A stretch of DNA of 30,801 nt from G963674505 sp964575975. GTDB taxonomy: Bacteria; Desulfobacterota; Desulfobacteria; Desulfobacterales; SKZT01. The notes beneath the pieces were generated by a model. The model ran no database searches. It was not told where the DNA came from and worked only from the letters and a program-made list of their open reading frames with translations. Positions within the stretch are counted from its first letter, which is position 1, and each line of letters starts with the position of its first letter. Positions 15,709-23,928 of this stretch are shown one piece after another. The stretch lies in contig CAZNTU010000051.1 in assembly GCA_964575975.1 (NCBI GenBank), positions 1 to 30,801 of the forward strand, read 5' to 3'. The position numbers and the translations under genes were made by a program.

Positions 15709-17150
15709 GCATTCATATTTACAATACCCTGACGAAACAAAAGGAAATTTTCGAGACGACCCTCCCGGGAAAGGTCCGGATGTACGTTTGCGGACCGACC
15801 GTCTACGATTCTTGCCATGTCGGACACGCCCGTTCGGTCGTGGTCTTCGACGCGATCGTCCGCTACCTCGAGTTCCAAGGCTACGAGGTCCTGTACGCGA
15901 GAAACTTCACCGACGTGGACGACAAGATCATCGACCGCGCCAACAAGCTCGGCATGGAATCCAAGCAAATCGCCGAAAAATACATAGAGGAATTCTACGA
16001 GGACATGGACGCCTTGAACGTGCGCAGGGCCACAATGGAACCAAGGGCCACGGAGCACATCGGCGACATCGTCCGAATCATCGAACAACTGGTGGAAAAA
16101 GGATCGGCTTATCCCATGGACGGAGACGTATACTTCTCCGTCGATTCGTTTCCCGAATACGGAAAACTCTCCGGCAGAAAACTCGAGGAAATGGAAGCCG
16201 GCGCCAGAATCGCCGTCGACGACAGAAAGAAAAACCCATTCGATTTCGCCCTGTGGAAATCCGCCAAGCCCGGCGAACCCTCTTGGGACAGTCCGTGGGG
16301 AAAAGGACGGCCCGGATGGCACATCGAATGCTCCGCCATGAGCCGAAGCCTCCTGGGAGAAACCATAGACATTCACGGAGGGGGAAGGGACCTGGTATTT
16401 CCCCATCACGAAAACGAAATCGCCCAATCCGAGTCCGCCTTCGGGAAACCGTTCGTCAAATACTGGATGCATAACGGATTCGTGAACATCGACCATGAAA
16501 AAATGTCCAAATCCCTGGGGAACTTCCTGACGGTAAAAGACATCCTGCGATCGCACCACCCCGAAGCCGTCAGGCTGTTCCTGCTTTCCAACCATTACCG
16601 AAGCCCCGTCGATTTCAGCGAAAAAGCCATGGAGGAGGCCGCCTCCGCCTTGGAAAAAATCTACACCTTTCTGGAAAGGGCCGAAGAAAAACTCGGGGAT
16701 TCCGCAAAGCAATCCGATGCGTCCGGCGAACTCCGGGAAGATTTCCGGCAGGCCATGGACGACGACTTCAACACGGCCCGCGCGCTCGGAGCCGTGTTTT
16801 CCCACATCCGGTCGTTGAACCGCCTCCTGGACGAACTCGAGACCGGAGCCTCCGGGGTCGCCGTCGAAACCGTCCGAAAGGGCTATTCCGACGTGCTTCG
16901 CGCGGGAGAAATCCTGGGCTTGCTCTCCCAGTCCCCCGCCGAATATTTCGAGCGCAAGCGGAGACAGGGCGCCGAAAGACAGTCGATCGACACGAACGAG
17001 ATCGAAAAGATGATCCGGGAAAGAAAAGAAGCCAGAAAAGCCAAAGATTGGGCTGCGGCGGACAAAATCCGCGAACGGCTCGAAAAGATGAACATCGTCC
17101 TGGAAGACCGCCCGGACGGCGGCACCGTTTGGAAATACAATGAGTCCTGA
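15705..17150 (+). CDS. cysS: Cysteinyl-tRNA synthetase
   Basis: Class I aminoacyl-tRNA synthetase, 481 residues, charging tRNA-Cys in the cytosol. The HIGH-type motif is HVGH (38-41) and the KMSKS loop is at 266-270. Zinc that selects cysteine should be held by C29 (CGPTVYD), C209 (ECSAM), H234 and E238 (PHHENE). A DALR-type helical anticodon region fills the C-terminal third. The start ATG overlaps the ispF stop. The end overlaps the uvrB start (17140) by 11 nt, making a compact ispF-cysS-uvrB-uvrC transcription unit. Confidence 0.97.
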   Translation: MSIHIYNTLTKQKEIFETTLPGKVRMYVCGPTVYDSCHVGHARSVVVFDAIVRYLEFQGYEVLYARNFTDVDDKIIDRANKLGMESKQIAEKYIEEFYEDMDALNVRRATMEPRATEHIGDIVRIIEQLVEKGSAYPMDGDVYFSVDSFPEYGKLSGRKLEEMEAGARIAVDDRKKNPFDFALWKSAKPGEPSWDSPWGKGRPGWHIECSAMSRSLLGETIDIHGGGRDLVFPHHENEIAQSESAFGKPFVKYWMHNGFVNIDHEKMSKSLGNFLTVKDILRSHHPEAVRLFLLSNHYRSPVDFSEKAMEEAASALEKIYTFLERAEEKLGDSAKQSDASGELREDFRQAMDDDFNTARALGAVFSHIRSLNRLLDELETGASGVAVETVRKGYSDVLRAGEILGLLSQSPAEYFERKRRQGAERQSIDTNEIEKMIRERKEARKAKDWAAADKIRERLEKMNIVLEDRPDGGTVWKYNES

Positions 17151-19146
17151 GAGCCCCGTTTTTCGCATATCGTCCGACTTCGCGCCCACCGGCGACCAAC
17201 CCAAGGCGATCGAAGAGCTTTGCAAAAACCTCGAAGCCGGCATGAACCACAACGTGCTTCTCGGCGTGACGGGCTCCGGAAAAACCTTCACCATGGCCCA
17301 CGCGATAGCGCGCATGAACAGGCCCGCGCTCGTGATCGCCCCCAACAAGACCCTGGCCGCCCAGCTCTTCAACGAATTCAAGTCCTTTTTTCCGGAAAAC
17401 GCCGTAGAATATTTCGTGTCCTATTACGACTACTACCAGCCCGAGGCTTATATACCCTCGTCCGACACCTATATCCAAAAGGACTCCTCCATCAACGAGA
17501 CGATCGACAAGATGCGGCATTCGGCCACAAGATCCGTGCTTTCGCGAAGGGATGTCGTAGTGGTGGCCAGCGTTTCCTGCATCTACGGTCTCGGCGCCCC
17601 CGAGGACTATCTCGAAATGCGCGCCGAACTCGAAGAAGGCATGGAAATGACCCGGGAAGATCTGCTGGCGAAACTCGTCTCCATCCATTACGAACGAAAC
17701 GACGCGGATTTCCATCGCGGCGTCTTCAGAGTCCGGGGGGAAAGGGTCGAAATCTATCCCGCCTACGAAGAGGACAACGGGCTTCGAATCGAATTCTTCG
17801 GGGACGAAATCGAAAGCATAGCCGAGTTCGACCCCCTCCGGGGCGTCGTCAGGAAAAGGCTCCGGAAAGCGACCGTCTATCCCGCGAGCCATTACGTCAC
17901 CGGCAAACGGACCTTGCAGAACGCCATCGAATCCATCAAAAAGGAATTGAAGGAAAGAATCGCGTACTTCAGGGAACGAAACCAGCTGGTCGAAGCCCAG
18001 CGCATCGAGGAAAGAACCAGTTTCGACCTCGAAATGATGCTCGAACTCGGATACTGCAACGGAATAGAAAACTATTCCAGACATCTGACCGGCCGCAAGG
18101 AAGGCGAACCTCCCCCTACGCTCCTGGACTATTTCCCGGAGGACTATATCGTGTTCGTGGACGAAAGCCACATCTCCATCCCCCAGATCAGGGGAATGTA
18201 CCGGGGAGACCGCTCCCGCAAGGAAACCCTCGCGCATTACGGGTTCAGGCTGCCATCGGCTCTGGACAACCGCCCCCTGAGGTTCGACGAATTCTCCGAA
18301 AGGGCCGGACGCATCGTATACGTGTCCGCGACTCCCGCCGAATACGAACTGGCGAAGTCCGACGGCGCCCTCGTGGAGCAAATCGTCCGGCCCACCGGCT
18401 TGCTCGACCCCAAAATCGAGGTTCGAAGCGCCGAACGACAGGTGGACAACCTCTACGAGGAAATCCTCAAACGCGTCGAGAAAAACGAACGGGTCCTTGT
18501 CACCACCCTCACCAAACGCATGGCCGAGGACCTGACCGAATACTATTCGGACATGGGAATCCGGGTCAAATACCTCCATTCCGACATAGGCACGCTCGAA
18601 CGGATGGAAATCATCCGCGACCTCCGGTCCGGAGTTTTCGACGTTCTCGTCGGCATCAATCTGCTCAGGGAGGGCCTCGACATCCCCGAAGTCTCCCTTG
18701 TCGCCATCCTCGACGCCGACAAGGAAGGCTTCCTCAGGTCCAACAGATCCTTGGTCCAGACTTGCGGAAGGGCCGCCAGAAACGCGGACGGAACGGTTGT
18801 CATGTACGCCGACTCGATCACCGGATCGATGAGGCGCGCCATCGACGAAACCTCCAGGAGACGCGAAATCCAGGAAAAATACAACGCGGAACATCGCATA
18901 ATCCCCGCGTCCATCCGCAAGGAAATCAAACCCGCCTTCGATTACCCCTCCGTTCCGGAACGCGAACCGTTGCTCCGGGTCGCCGAATCCAGCGCCGATT
19001 TCAAATCCCCCCGCGACGCGGAAAAACTGGTCGAAAAACTCGAGAAGGAAATGGCCCGGGCGGCCAAGGCCATGGAATTCGAAAAAGCGGCAGAAATCCG
19101 GGACCGCGTCAAGGAACTGAAGAGGCTGATGCTCTTGGAATTCTGA
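17140..19146 (+). CDS. uvrB: Excinuclease ABC subunit B
   Basis: 668-residue helicase-like damage-verification subunit of nucleotide excision repair, which takes DNA from UvrA and recruits UvrC. Visible are the Walker A loop GVTGSGKT (42-49), the Y-rich beta-hairpin region (FVSYYDYYQPEAYIP) that wedges between strands, the Walker B-like VFVDESH, helicase motif VI QTCGRAARN and a C-terminal UVR domain (about 630-665) that contacts UvrC. The length is normal. The start overlaps the end of cysS and no separate promoter is seen; uvrC follows after 10 nt. I see no LexA box in front of it, because the start lies inside cysS, so SOS control would have to act at the operon level. Confidence 0.98.
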   Translation: MSPESPVFRISSDFAPTGDQPKAIEELCKNLEAGMNHNVLLGVTGSGKTFTMAHAIARMNRPALVIAPNKTLAAQLFNEFKSFFPENAVEYFVSYYDYYQPEAYIPSSDTYIQKDSSINETIDKMRHSATRSVLSRRDVVVVASVSCIYGLGAPEDYLEMRAELEEGMEMTREDLLAKLVSIHYERNDADFHRGVFRVRGERVEIYPAYEEDNGLRIEFFGDEIESIAEFDPLRGVVRKRLRKATVYPASHYVTGKRTLQNAIESIKKELKERIAYFRERNQLVEAQRIEERTSFDLEMMLELGYCNGIENYSRHLTGRKEGEPPPTLLDYFPEDYIVFVDESHISIPQIRGMYRGDRSRKETLAHYGFRLPSALDNRPLRFDEFSERAGRIVYVSATPAEYELAKSDGALVEQIVRPTGLLDPKIEVRSAERQVDNLYEEILKRVEKNERVLVTTLTKRMAEDLTEYYSDMGIRVKYLHSDIGTLERMEIIRDLRSGVFDVLVGINLLREGLDIPEVSLVAILDADKEGFLRSNRSLVQTCGRAARNADGTVVMYADSITGSMRRAIDETSRRREIQEKYNAEHRIIPASIRKEIKPAFDYPSVPEREPLLRVAESSADFKSPRDAEKLVEKLEKEMARAAKAMEFEKAAEIRDRVKELKRLMLLEF

Positions 19147-19156
19147 TCGGCTCGCC

Positions 19157-20977
19157 ATGAACGACCTTGTCGCCGAAAAGCTCTCCCGAACGCCCGCCGC
19201 CCCGGGGGTCTATATGATGAAAGACGAACGGGGAACGGTCATTTACGTCGGAAAGGCCTCGAACCTCAGGAAAAGGCTGTCCTCGTACTTCGCCCGCTCC
19301 ACCCCCCCGGACATGAAGACCGGCGTGCTGGTAAAACAGATCGCGGATTTCGACACCATCGTCACCGCCACGGAAAAGGAAGCCCTGATCCTGGAATCCA
19401 ATCTCATCAAACGCCACCATCCACGCTACAACGTGGTGTTGAAGGACGACAAGCGCTACCCCGTACTGAGGCTCGACGTCCGAAAATCCTTTCCCAACTT
19501 GACCGTCGCAAGAAAGATACAGAACGACGGAGCGCTCTATTTCGGCCCTTACTCCTCCTCCTCCGCCGTTCGCCAGACCCTGAAATTCATCGACAAGATC
19601 TTCAAGCTTCGCAAATGCCGCTCCAAGGACGTGAAACCACGCTCCAGACCGTGCCTGCACTGCCAGATGGAAGGCTGCCTGGCACCGTGCTGCATGGACG
19701 TCCGCGAGGACGACTACGACAAGGTCGTGAAGGAAGTCGTCATGTTTCTGAAGGGAAGAACGCCCGAACTCGTTCGGGACGTCCGGGACGAAATGAAGAA
19801 GGCGGCCGACGACCAAAACTTCGAAAAGGCCGCGAAACTCAGGGACAAACTTTTCGCCCTCCAAAAAACCCTCGAAAAGCAGGTTTCCGTCACGGCCGAC
19901 TTCGTCGACCGGGACGTCCTGGCCGTCGCCGGAAAAAACGGACTGTTCGCGGTCACAAAACTCGTCGTCCGCTCCGGTTTTCTCGTCGGCTCCCGAAACT
20001 ACGAATTTTCCGACGTCCCGGCCTCGAAGGAGGAAATCCTGGAGGCGTTCGTCAAACAACATTACGAGGAAGAAAACTTCGTTCCCAAGGAGTTGCTCCT
20101 CTCGGAGACGATCCCCGACGCGCCCGTCATGGAGGAATGGCTCGAAAGTCTCAAAGGGCAAAAGGTGAAAATCATGAAGCCGCAAAGGGGAGAAAAGGCC
20201 AGGTTGACGAAGATGGCGGGGCAAAACGCCTTGAACGCTCTCGAGGAACGAATCGCCTCCATGGCCGCCGAGGCGTCCGTCTCGAAACAACTCCAGAAAA
20301 GTCTCCGGATGGACAAACCGCCCGTTCGCATCGAGTGCTTCGACAATTCGAACATTTCCGGCGCCCAACCCTCGGCCGGGATGGTGGTATTCCAAAACGG
20401 AAGGCCCGACAAATCGTCCTACCGGAAATACAAAATCAAAACCGTCAAGGAACAGGACGATTACGCGTACATGAAGGAAGTCCTGGGAAGGCGCTTCGGA
20501 AAAGGGAAGAGCGAAAGCTCTCCGAATCCGGATGTTCTGATGGTGGACGGGGGAAGGGGACAACTGGGGGTAGCCGTAGCGGTGTTGGAGGAATTGGGAA
20601 TCGCCCGCGAATTCGTCCTCGTGGGAATCGCCAAAAAGGACCCCGCTCGCGGCGAAACGAAGGACAAAATATACGTCCCCGGACGAGCCAACCCGGTCGA
20701 CATTCCCGGAGAGGCCCTCCTGTTTCTGCAGCGAATAAGGGACGAGGCCCACCGCTTCGCCGTCGCCTTCCATCGGAGCCGCAGAAACAAGGCCGCCATC
20801 CGTTCCGCGCTCGACGAAGTTCCGGGTATCGGAAAAAAGAGAAGGACGGCGCTTTTGAAGCGATTCGGAAGCGTATCCAAAATCGGGGAAGCCTCCCCCG
20901 AGGAAATAGCATCCGTGCCCGGCATGAACGGAAAAATCGCGGAGCAAGTCTTGGAATATCTGAAGCGGGAAGAATAG
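19157..20977 (+). CDS. uvrC: Excinuclease ABC subunit C
   Basis: 606-residue dual endonuclease that cuts 3-prime and 5-prime of the lesion in UvrB-DNA complexes. Domains in order: GIY-YIG nuclease (about 13-95, GVYMMKD and VIYVGKASNLRKRL); a cysteine cluster at C154, C166, C174 and C178, with C169 and C179, matching the spacing of the Fe-S ligands reported for E. coli UvrC; a UVR domain (about 200-240); an RNase H-like endonuclease with ECFDNSNISG (D396) and VDGGRGQL; and tandem helix-hairpin-helix motifs (about 550-605, VPGIGKKRRTALLKRFGS). The length is usual. It sits 10 nt after uvrB. The gene is convergent with mdh across a 143-nt gap in which I see no convincing terminator. Confidence 0.98.
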   Translation: MNDLVAEKLSRTPAAPGVYMMKDERGTVIYVGKASNLRKRLSSYFARSTPPDMKTGVLVKQIADFDTIVTATEKEALILESNLIKRHHPRYNVVLKDDKRYPVLRLDVRKSFPNLTVARKIQNDGALYFGPYSSSSAVRQTLKFIDKIFKLRKCRSKDVKPRSRPCLHCQMEGCLAPCCMDVREDDYDKVVKEVVMFLKGRTPELVRDVRDEMKKAADDQNFEKAAKLRDKLFALQKTLEKQVSVTADFVDRDVLAVAGKNGLFAVTKLVVRSGFLVGSRNYEFSDVPASKEEILEAFVKQHYEEENFVPKELLLSETIPDAPVMEEWLESLKGQKVKIMKPQRGEKARLTKMAGQNALNALEERIASMAAEASVSKQLQKSLRMDKPPVRIECFDNSNISGAQPSAGMVVFQNGRPDKSSYRKYKIKTVKEQDDYAYMKEVLGRRFGKGKSESSPNPDVLMVDGGRGQLGVAVAVLEELGIAREFVLVGIAKKDPARGETKDKIYVPGRANPVDIPGEALLFLQRIRDEAHRFAVAFHRSRRNKAAIRSALDEVPGIGKKRRTALLKRFGSVSKIGEASPEEIASVPGMNGKIAEQVLEYLKREE

Positions 20978-21120
20978 ACTTCCGACTTCCACCTCTTTCT
21001 CTCCAAGCGTCCGGGAGCCGGAAGACCATTCCCGCGAACCTCGCCTCTATATCGTCGGACACGACCTCCAACGCCGGAAAGGGCGCCGCCCCGAATTCGA
21101 GCGACGCCGCATGCTCCGAA

Positions 21121-22056
21121 TCAATATTCCAGCTTAGCCAGGTTGTCCACCAAACCCCTTACCGCCGCGGCCGACTTGTTCAGCGCCGCCTGCTCGTCTT
21201 CGGTCAGCTTGATTTGGACGATCTCCTCGATGCCCTTCGTTCCCAGCTTTACCGGCACGCCGACGAAAAGACCGTCGATTCCGTATTCGCCCTCCAAATA
21301 GGCGGCGCACGGCAAAATCTTCTTTTTGTCCTTGAGAATGGATTCCGTCATCTCGACGGCCGCCGAGGCCGGCGCGTAGTAGGCGCTTCCGGTCTTCAGC
21401 AGGCTCACGATTTCGGCGCCTCCGTTGGCGGTCCTCTTCACGAGCGCGTCGATGCGATCCTTGGACATCAGCTCGGTGATCGGAATCCCCGCCACGGTGG
21501 AATACCGGGGAAGGGGAACCATGGTGTCGCCGTGGCCTCCCAGAACGAAAGCGTGCGTGTTCTCGACCGAAACGTTCAGCTCCATGGCGATGAACGCGCG
21601 AAAACGCGCCGAATCCAGGACCCCGGCCATGCCCATGACACGGTTCTTGGGGAACCCGGAAGCTTCCAGCGCCACGTGGCACATGACGTCCAACGGATTG
21701 CTCACGACGATCAAAATCGCGTCGGGAGAACTTTTGGCCACCTCGCCGACGACTTTCTTCACGATTCCAGCGTTCGTGGCAATCAGATCGTCCCGGCTCA
21801 TCCCCGGCTTCCTGGGAATGCCCGCCGTGACGATCACCACGTCCGAACCTTCCGTCGCCTCGTATCCGTTGGCTCCCGTCAAATGCGCGTCGTGCTTTTC
21901 GATCGGGGCGGCCTCGGCCAAGTCCAAAGCCTTTCCCTGCGGCACGCCTTCCACAATGTCCACCAGAACCACGTCGCACAATTCCTTTTCGGCCAGGCGC
22001 TGCGCCGCCGTCGCGCCCACGTTGCCGGCCCCCACCACCGTTACTTTCTTGTCCAT
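21121..22056 (-). CDS. mdh: Malate dehydrogenase (LDH-like, NAD-dependent)
   Basis: 311-residue oxidoreductase of the TCA cycle that interconverts malate and oxaloacetate. The N-terminal Rossmann loop is GAGNVGATAAQRLAEKE, and D33 (VLVDIVEG) marks NAD rather than NADP. The substrate loop PRKPGMSRDDL carries the arginines (R82, R88) of malate dehydrogenases instead of the Gln of lactate dehydrogenases. The catalytic pair D148 (VLDSARFR) and H175 (LGGHGDTM) is present. The length and the clustering of motifs fit the LDH-like tetrameric MDH group. The ATG has AAGGAGA 6 nt upstream. It is transcribed alone, convergent to uvrC and divergent from the TPR gene at 22315, across an AT-rich intergenic region. 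Confidence 0.95.
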   Translation of the reverse strand: MDKKVTVVGAGNVGATAAQRLAEKELCDVVLVDIVEGVPQGKALDLAEAAPIEKHDAHLTGANGYEATEGSDVVIVTAGIPRKPGMSRDDLIATNAGIVKKVVGEVAKSSPDAILIVVSNPLDVMCHVALEASGFPKNRVMGMAGVLDSARFRAFIAMELNVSVENTHAFVLGGHGDTMVPLPRYSTVAGIPITELMSKDRIDALVKRTANGGAEIVSLLKTGSAYYAPASAAVEMTESILKDKKKILPCAAYLEGEYGIDGLFVGVPVKLGTKGIEEIVQIKLTEDEQAALNKSAAAVRGLVDNLAKLEY

Positions 22057-22139
22057 ATCTCTCTCCTTTGATGAAGGTTTCGTGTAAAGCCACTCTATCG
22101 CACGTGCTCAAGATTATGTTTGACCACATAACTTCTTTT

Positions 22140-22177
22140 ATTGTCAACCCATTTATATGTTCTCGTATATTGACAAT
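22140..22177 (+). promoter_or_regulatory. Inverted repeat with outward TTGACA boxes between mdh and the TPR-mglA operon
   Basis: The 258-nt AT-rich gap between mdh and the TPR gene contains a perfect 8-bp inverted repeat: 22140-22147 (ATTGTCAA) and 22170-22177 (TTGACAAT), with a 22-nt AT-rich spacer. Each arm supplies a TTGACA hexamer pointing outward, toward mdh and toward the TPR gene. No good -10 box lies at 16-18 nt on either side (the best on the plus strand is TAATAG at 22194-22199). It may therefore be a regulator site or a pair of weak divergent promoters. Confidence 0.35.
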
Positions 22178-22314
22178 CCTCCCATAAACAGGCTAATAGT
22201 AGAAATGCTGTTTTCTCGACCGGAGACGTGGGCTGCCCGCCCCGTTCTTCCATTGCCGTGCATGCATTTTTTGTCGTCAATTCACATATTGCCGTTCGTT
22301 TTTGGAAGCGCGCC

Positions 22315-23244
22315 ATGAACAAAGAAAACGATATCAAAAGCCGAATTCGAATCATGCTGAACGAGGCGAAACTATACACAACCCAAGGCCTCTACGAAGA
22401 GGCCATATCCAATTACGAAAACACCGCCGCATTGATCCGGGAAAGCGATCAAATCAAAAACAAGGAAGCCCTGCTCGAAAACGTTTCTTCGAAAATCGAG
22501 GAATTGAAGCAAGAGCTGAACAAGGTCGAAAACGCCGAATCGTCTCCGGAAATGCCGGTTCAAGTCCAAGACTTGATCAAAACCAAATTCGCATTCTCCC
22601 AGGACGAAAACCAAAGCGCCCTCGAAGGCGCCATCGCGCTGGCGAAGTTCGGACAATACGAGAGAGCGTTGCGCGAATTCGAGGAACTCGTCAAAGTGGA
22701 ATCCGTTCGGCTCGTCGCGGCCAAGAACGCAATAAGGTGCTTCGTGGCCATGTCCATCGTCGACGAAGCCATCGACCTCTATCAAAAATGGATGTCGGAA
22801 GAATTGTTCGACCTGGACCAGTTGTATAAGCTGAATGTGTTCTTCAGAAGCATACTCGACAGCAAGGGGATCGACGTCACGCTCCCGCAAGTCGAGGAAC
22901 CAATGGATGTGGAATTGAATGACCTTGTGGAACCTGCGGCCGGCGACGACGAATTCATGGATATCAGCTCCATCGGCATAACCTTTGACACGGAAAACCA
23001 GAAAGGCCGTTCCATGGACCTGGATGTCAGCTTCCAGTCCGGCAACGAAATCAATATTCTCATTTCGAGCAAAGACAAGGAACTCATCGACAATTTGAAA
23101 GTCGGATTTCGCTTGAACAACGTGCAATTTTATTCGCCTTTCGCCATCTTTACCGGGACAGGCGTCGTGTCGGCCAAAACGCGAATCAGTTCGGGTCCCA
23201 AGCAGGGAGACTACAGTCTCGACATCAAAGTGGCAAGCACATGA
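22315..23244 (+). CDS. TPR-like protein of unknown function, first gene of the MglA operon
   Basis: 309-residue predicted cytosolic protein with no signal peptide. The N-terminal 60 residues hold a TPR-like helix pair (IMLNEAKLYTTQGLYEEAISNYENTA), followed by a coiled-coil-like stretch (SSKIEELKQELNKVENAE, about 60-78). A second TPR-like region (about 95-165, LAKFGQYERALREFEELVK) comes next. An acidic linker (about 200-235) leads to a C-terminal beta-rich segment (about 235-309) that I do not recognise. The ATG at 22315 has GGAAG 6 nt upstream; an in-frame ATG at 22228 would add unlike residues. mglA starts 69 nt after its stop. The position beside mglA suggests a partner or scaffold for that GTPase (inference), in the place where mglB is often found. 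Confidence 0.8.
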   Translation: MNKENDIKSRIRIMLNEAKLYTTQGLYEEAISNYENTAALIRESDQIKNKEALLENVSSKIEELKQELNKVENAESSPEMPVQVQDLIKTKFAFSQDENQSALEGAIALAKFGQYERALREFEELVKVESVRLVAAKNAIRCFVAMSIVDEAIDLYQKWMSEELFDLDQLYKLNVFFRSILDSKGIDVTLPQVEEPMDVELNDLVEPAAGDDEFMDISSIGITFDTENQKGRSMDLDVSFQSGNEINILISSKDKELIDNLKVGFRLNNVQFYSPFAIFTGTGVVSAKTRISSGPKQGDYSLDIKVAST

Positions 23245-23313
23245 CGCTCCGGTCCGCGCATTGCGTCCGACTGCGCGCTGCCCTAACTTTCTTTTCTGCG
23301 GAGAAAAACGGGA

Positions 23314-23928
23314 ATGGCAAACATTAATTTCAAAAAGCGGGAAATCGAATGCAAAATAGTATATTACGGTCCTGGAAGAAGCGGCAAAACCACAAACCTG
23401 GAATATATTTTCAAATCGTTTAAAAAATACGTGTCCGGCGAGATGATTTCGATCAAAACCGAAGGGGACAGAACCCTTTTCTTCGATTTTCTCCCCATCG
23501 GCCTCGGCACGGTAAAAGGCTTCAACGTCAGGGTCCAGTTATACACCGTCCCGGGGCAGGTCCAATATACCTCGACCCGAAAGCTCGTCCTCAAGGAGGT
23601 CGACGGTATCGTTTTCGTCGCGGATTCCCTGAAAGTGCGCCGGGAAAAAAACATGCTGTCCCTGAAGGACATGCAGACCAATCTTAAAGAATACGGCATC
23701 GGGATTTTCCAAATTCCTCTAGTCATGCAATTCAACAAGAGGGACTTGGCGCAACAGGGCATCCCGTTGATGCCTATCGAACAAATGGAAAAGGAACTCA
23801 ACCGGCAACTCAAGGTACCTTCTTTTCCGGCAAGCGCCTTGGCGGGCGAGGGCGTCGGAGCGACTTTAAAGGAATGCCTTAAGTTGACAATGGTATCTAT
23901 CCGAAAACAACTGAAACTGGTCAAATGA
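23314..23928 (+). CDS. mglA: MglA-type small Ras-like GTPase
   Basis: 204-residue bacterial Ras-like GTPase of the MglA family, known as a switch of cell polarity and motility. The P-loop is GPGRSGKTT (19-27), switch II has the TVPGQ motif (78-82) typical of MglA, and the guanine-specifying motif is NKRD (141-144). The length is close to that of Myxococcus MglA (195). No Roadblock/MglB GTPase-activating gene is adjacent; the upstream neighbour is the TPR-like protein. The start is ATG with a modest GGAG 10 nt upstream. The next gene begins inside its stop codon (ATGATG overlap), showing tight coupling. Confidence 0.93.
   Translation: MANINFKKREIECKIVYYGPGRSGKTTNLEYIFKSFKKYVSGEMISIKTEGDRTLFFDFLPIGLGTVKGFNVRVQLYTVPGQVQYTSTRKLVLKEVDGIVFVADSLKVRREKNMLSLKDMQTNLKEYGIGIFQIPLVMQFNKRDLAQQGIPLMPIEQMEKELNRQLKVPSFPASALAGEGVGATLKECLKLTMVSIRKQLKLVK

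Noticed and set aside
20978..21120. Readable minus-strand frame between mdh and uvrC (product like EHAASLEFGAAPFPALEVV)
   Set aside because: The amino-acid mix looks protein-like, but no ATG, GTG or TTG with a ribosome site precedes it, and it runs into the antisense of uvrC. It could be a remnant, but the evidence is too thin.
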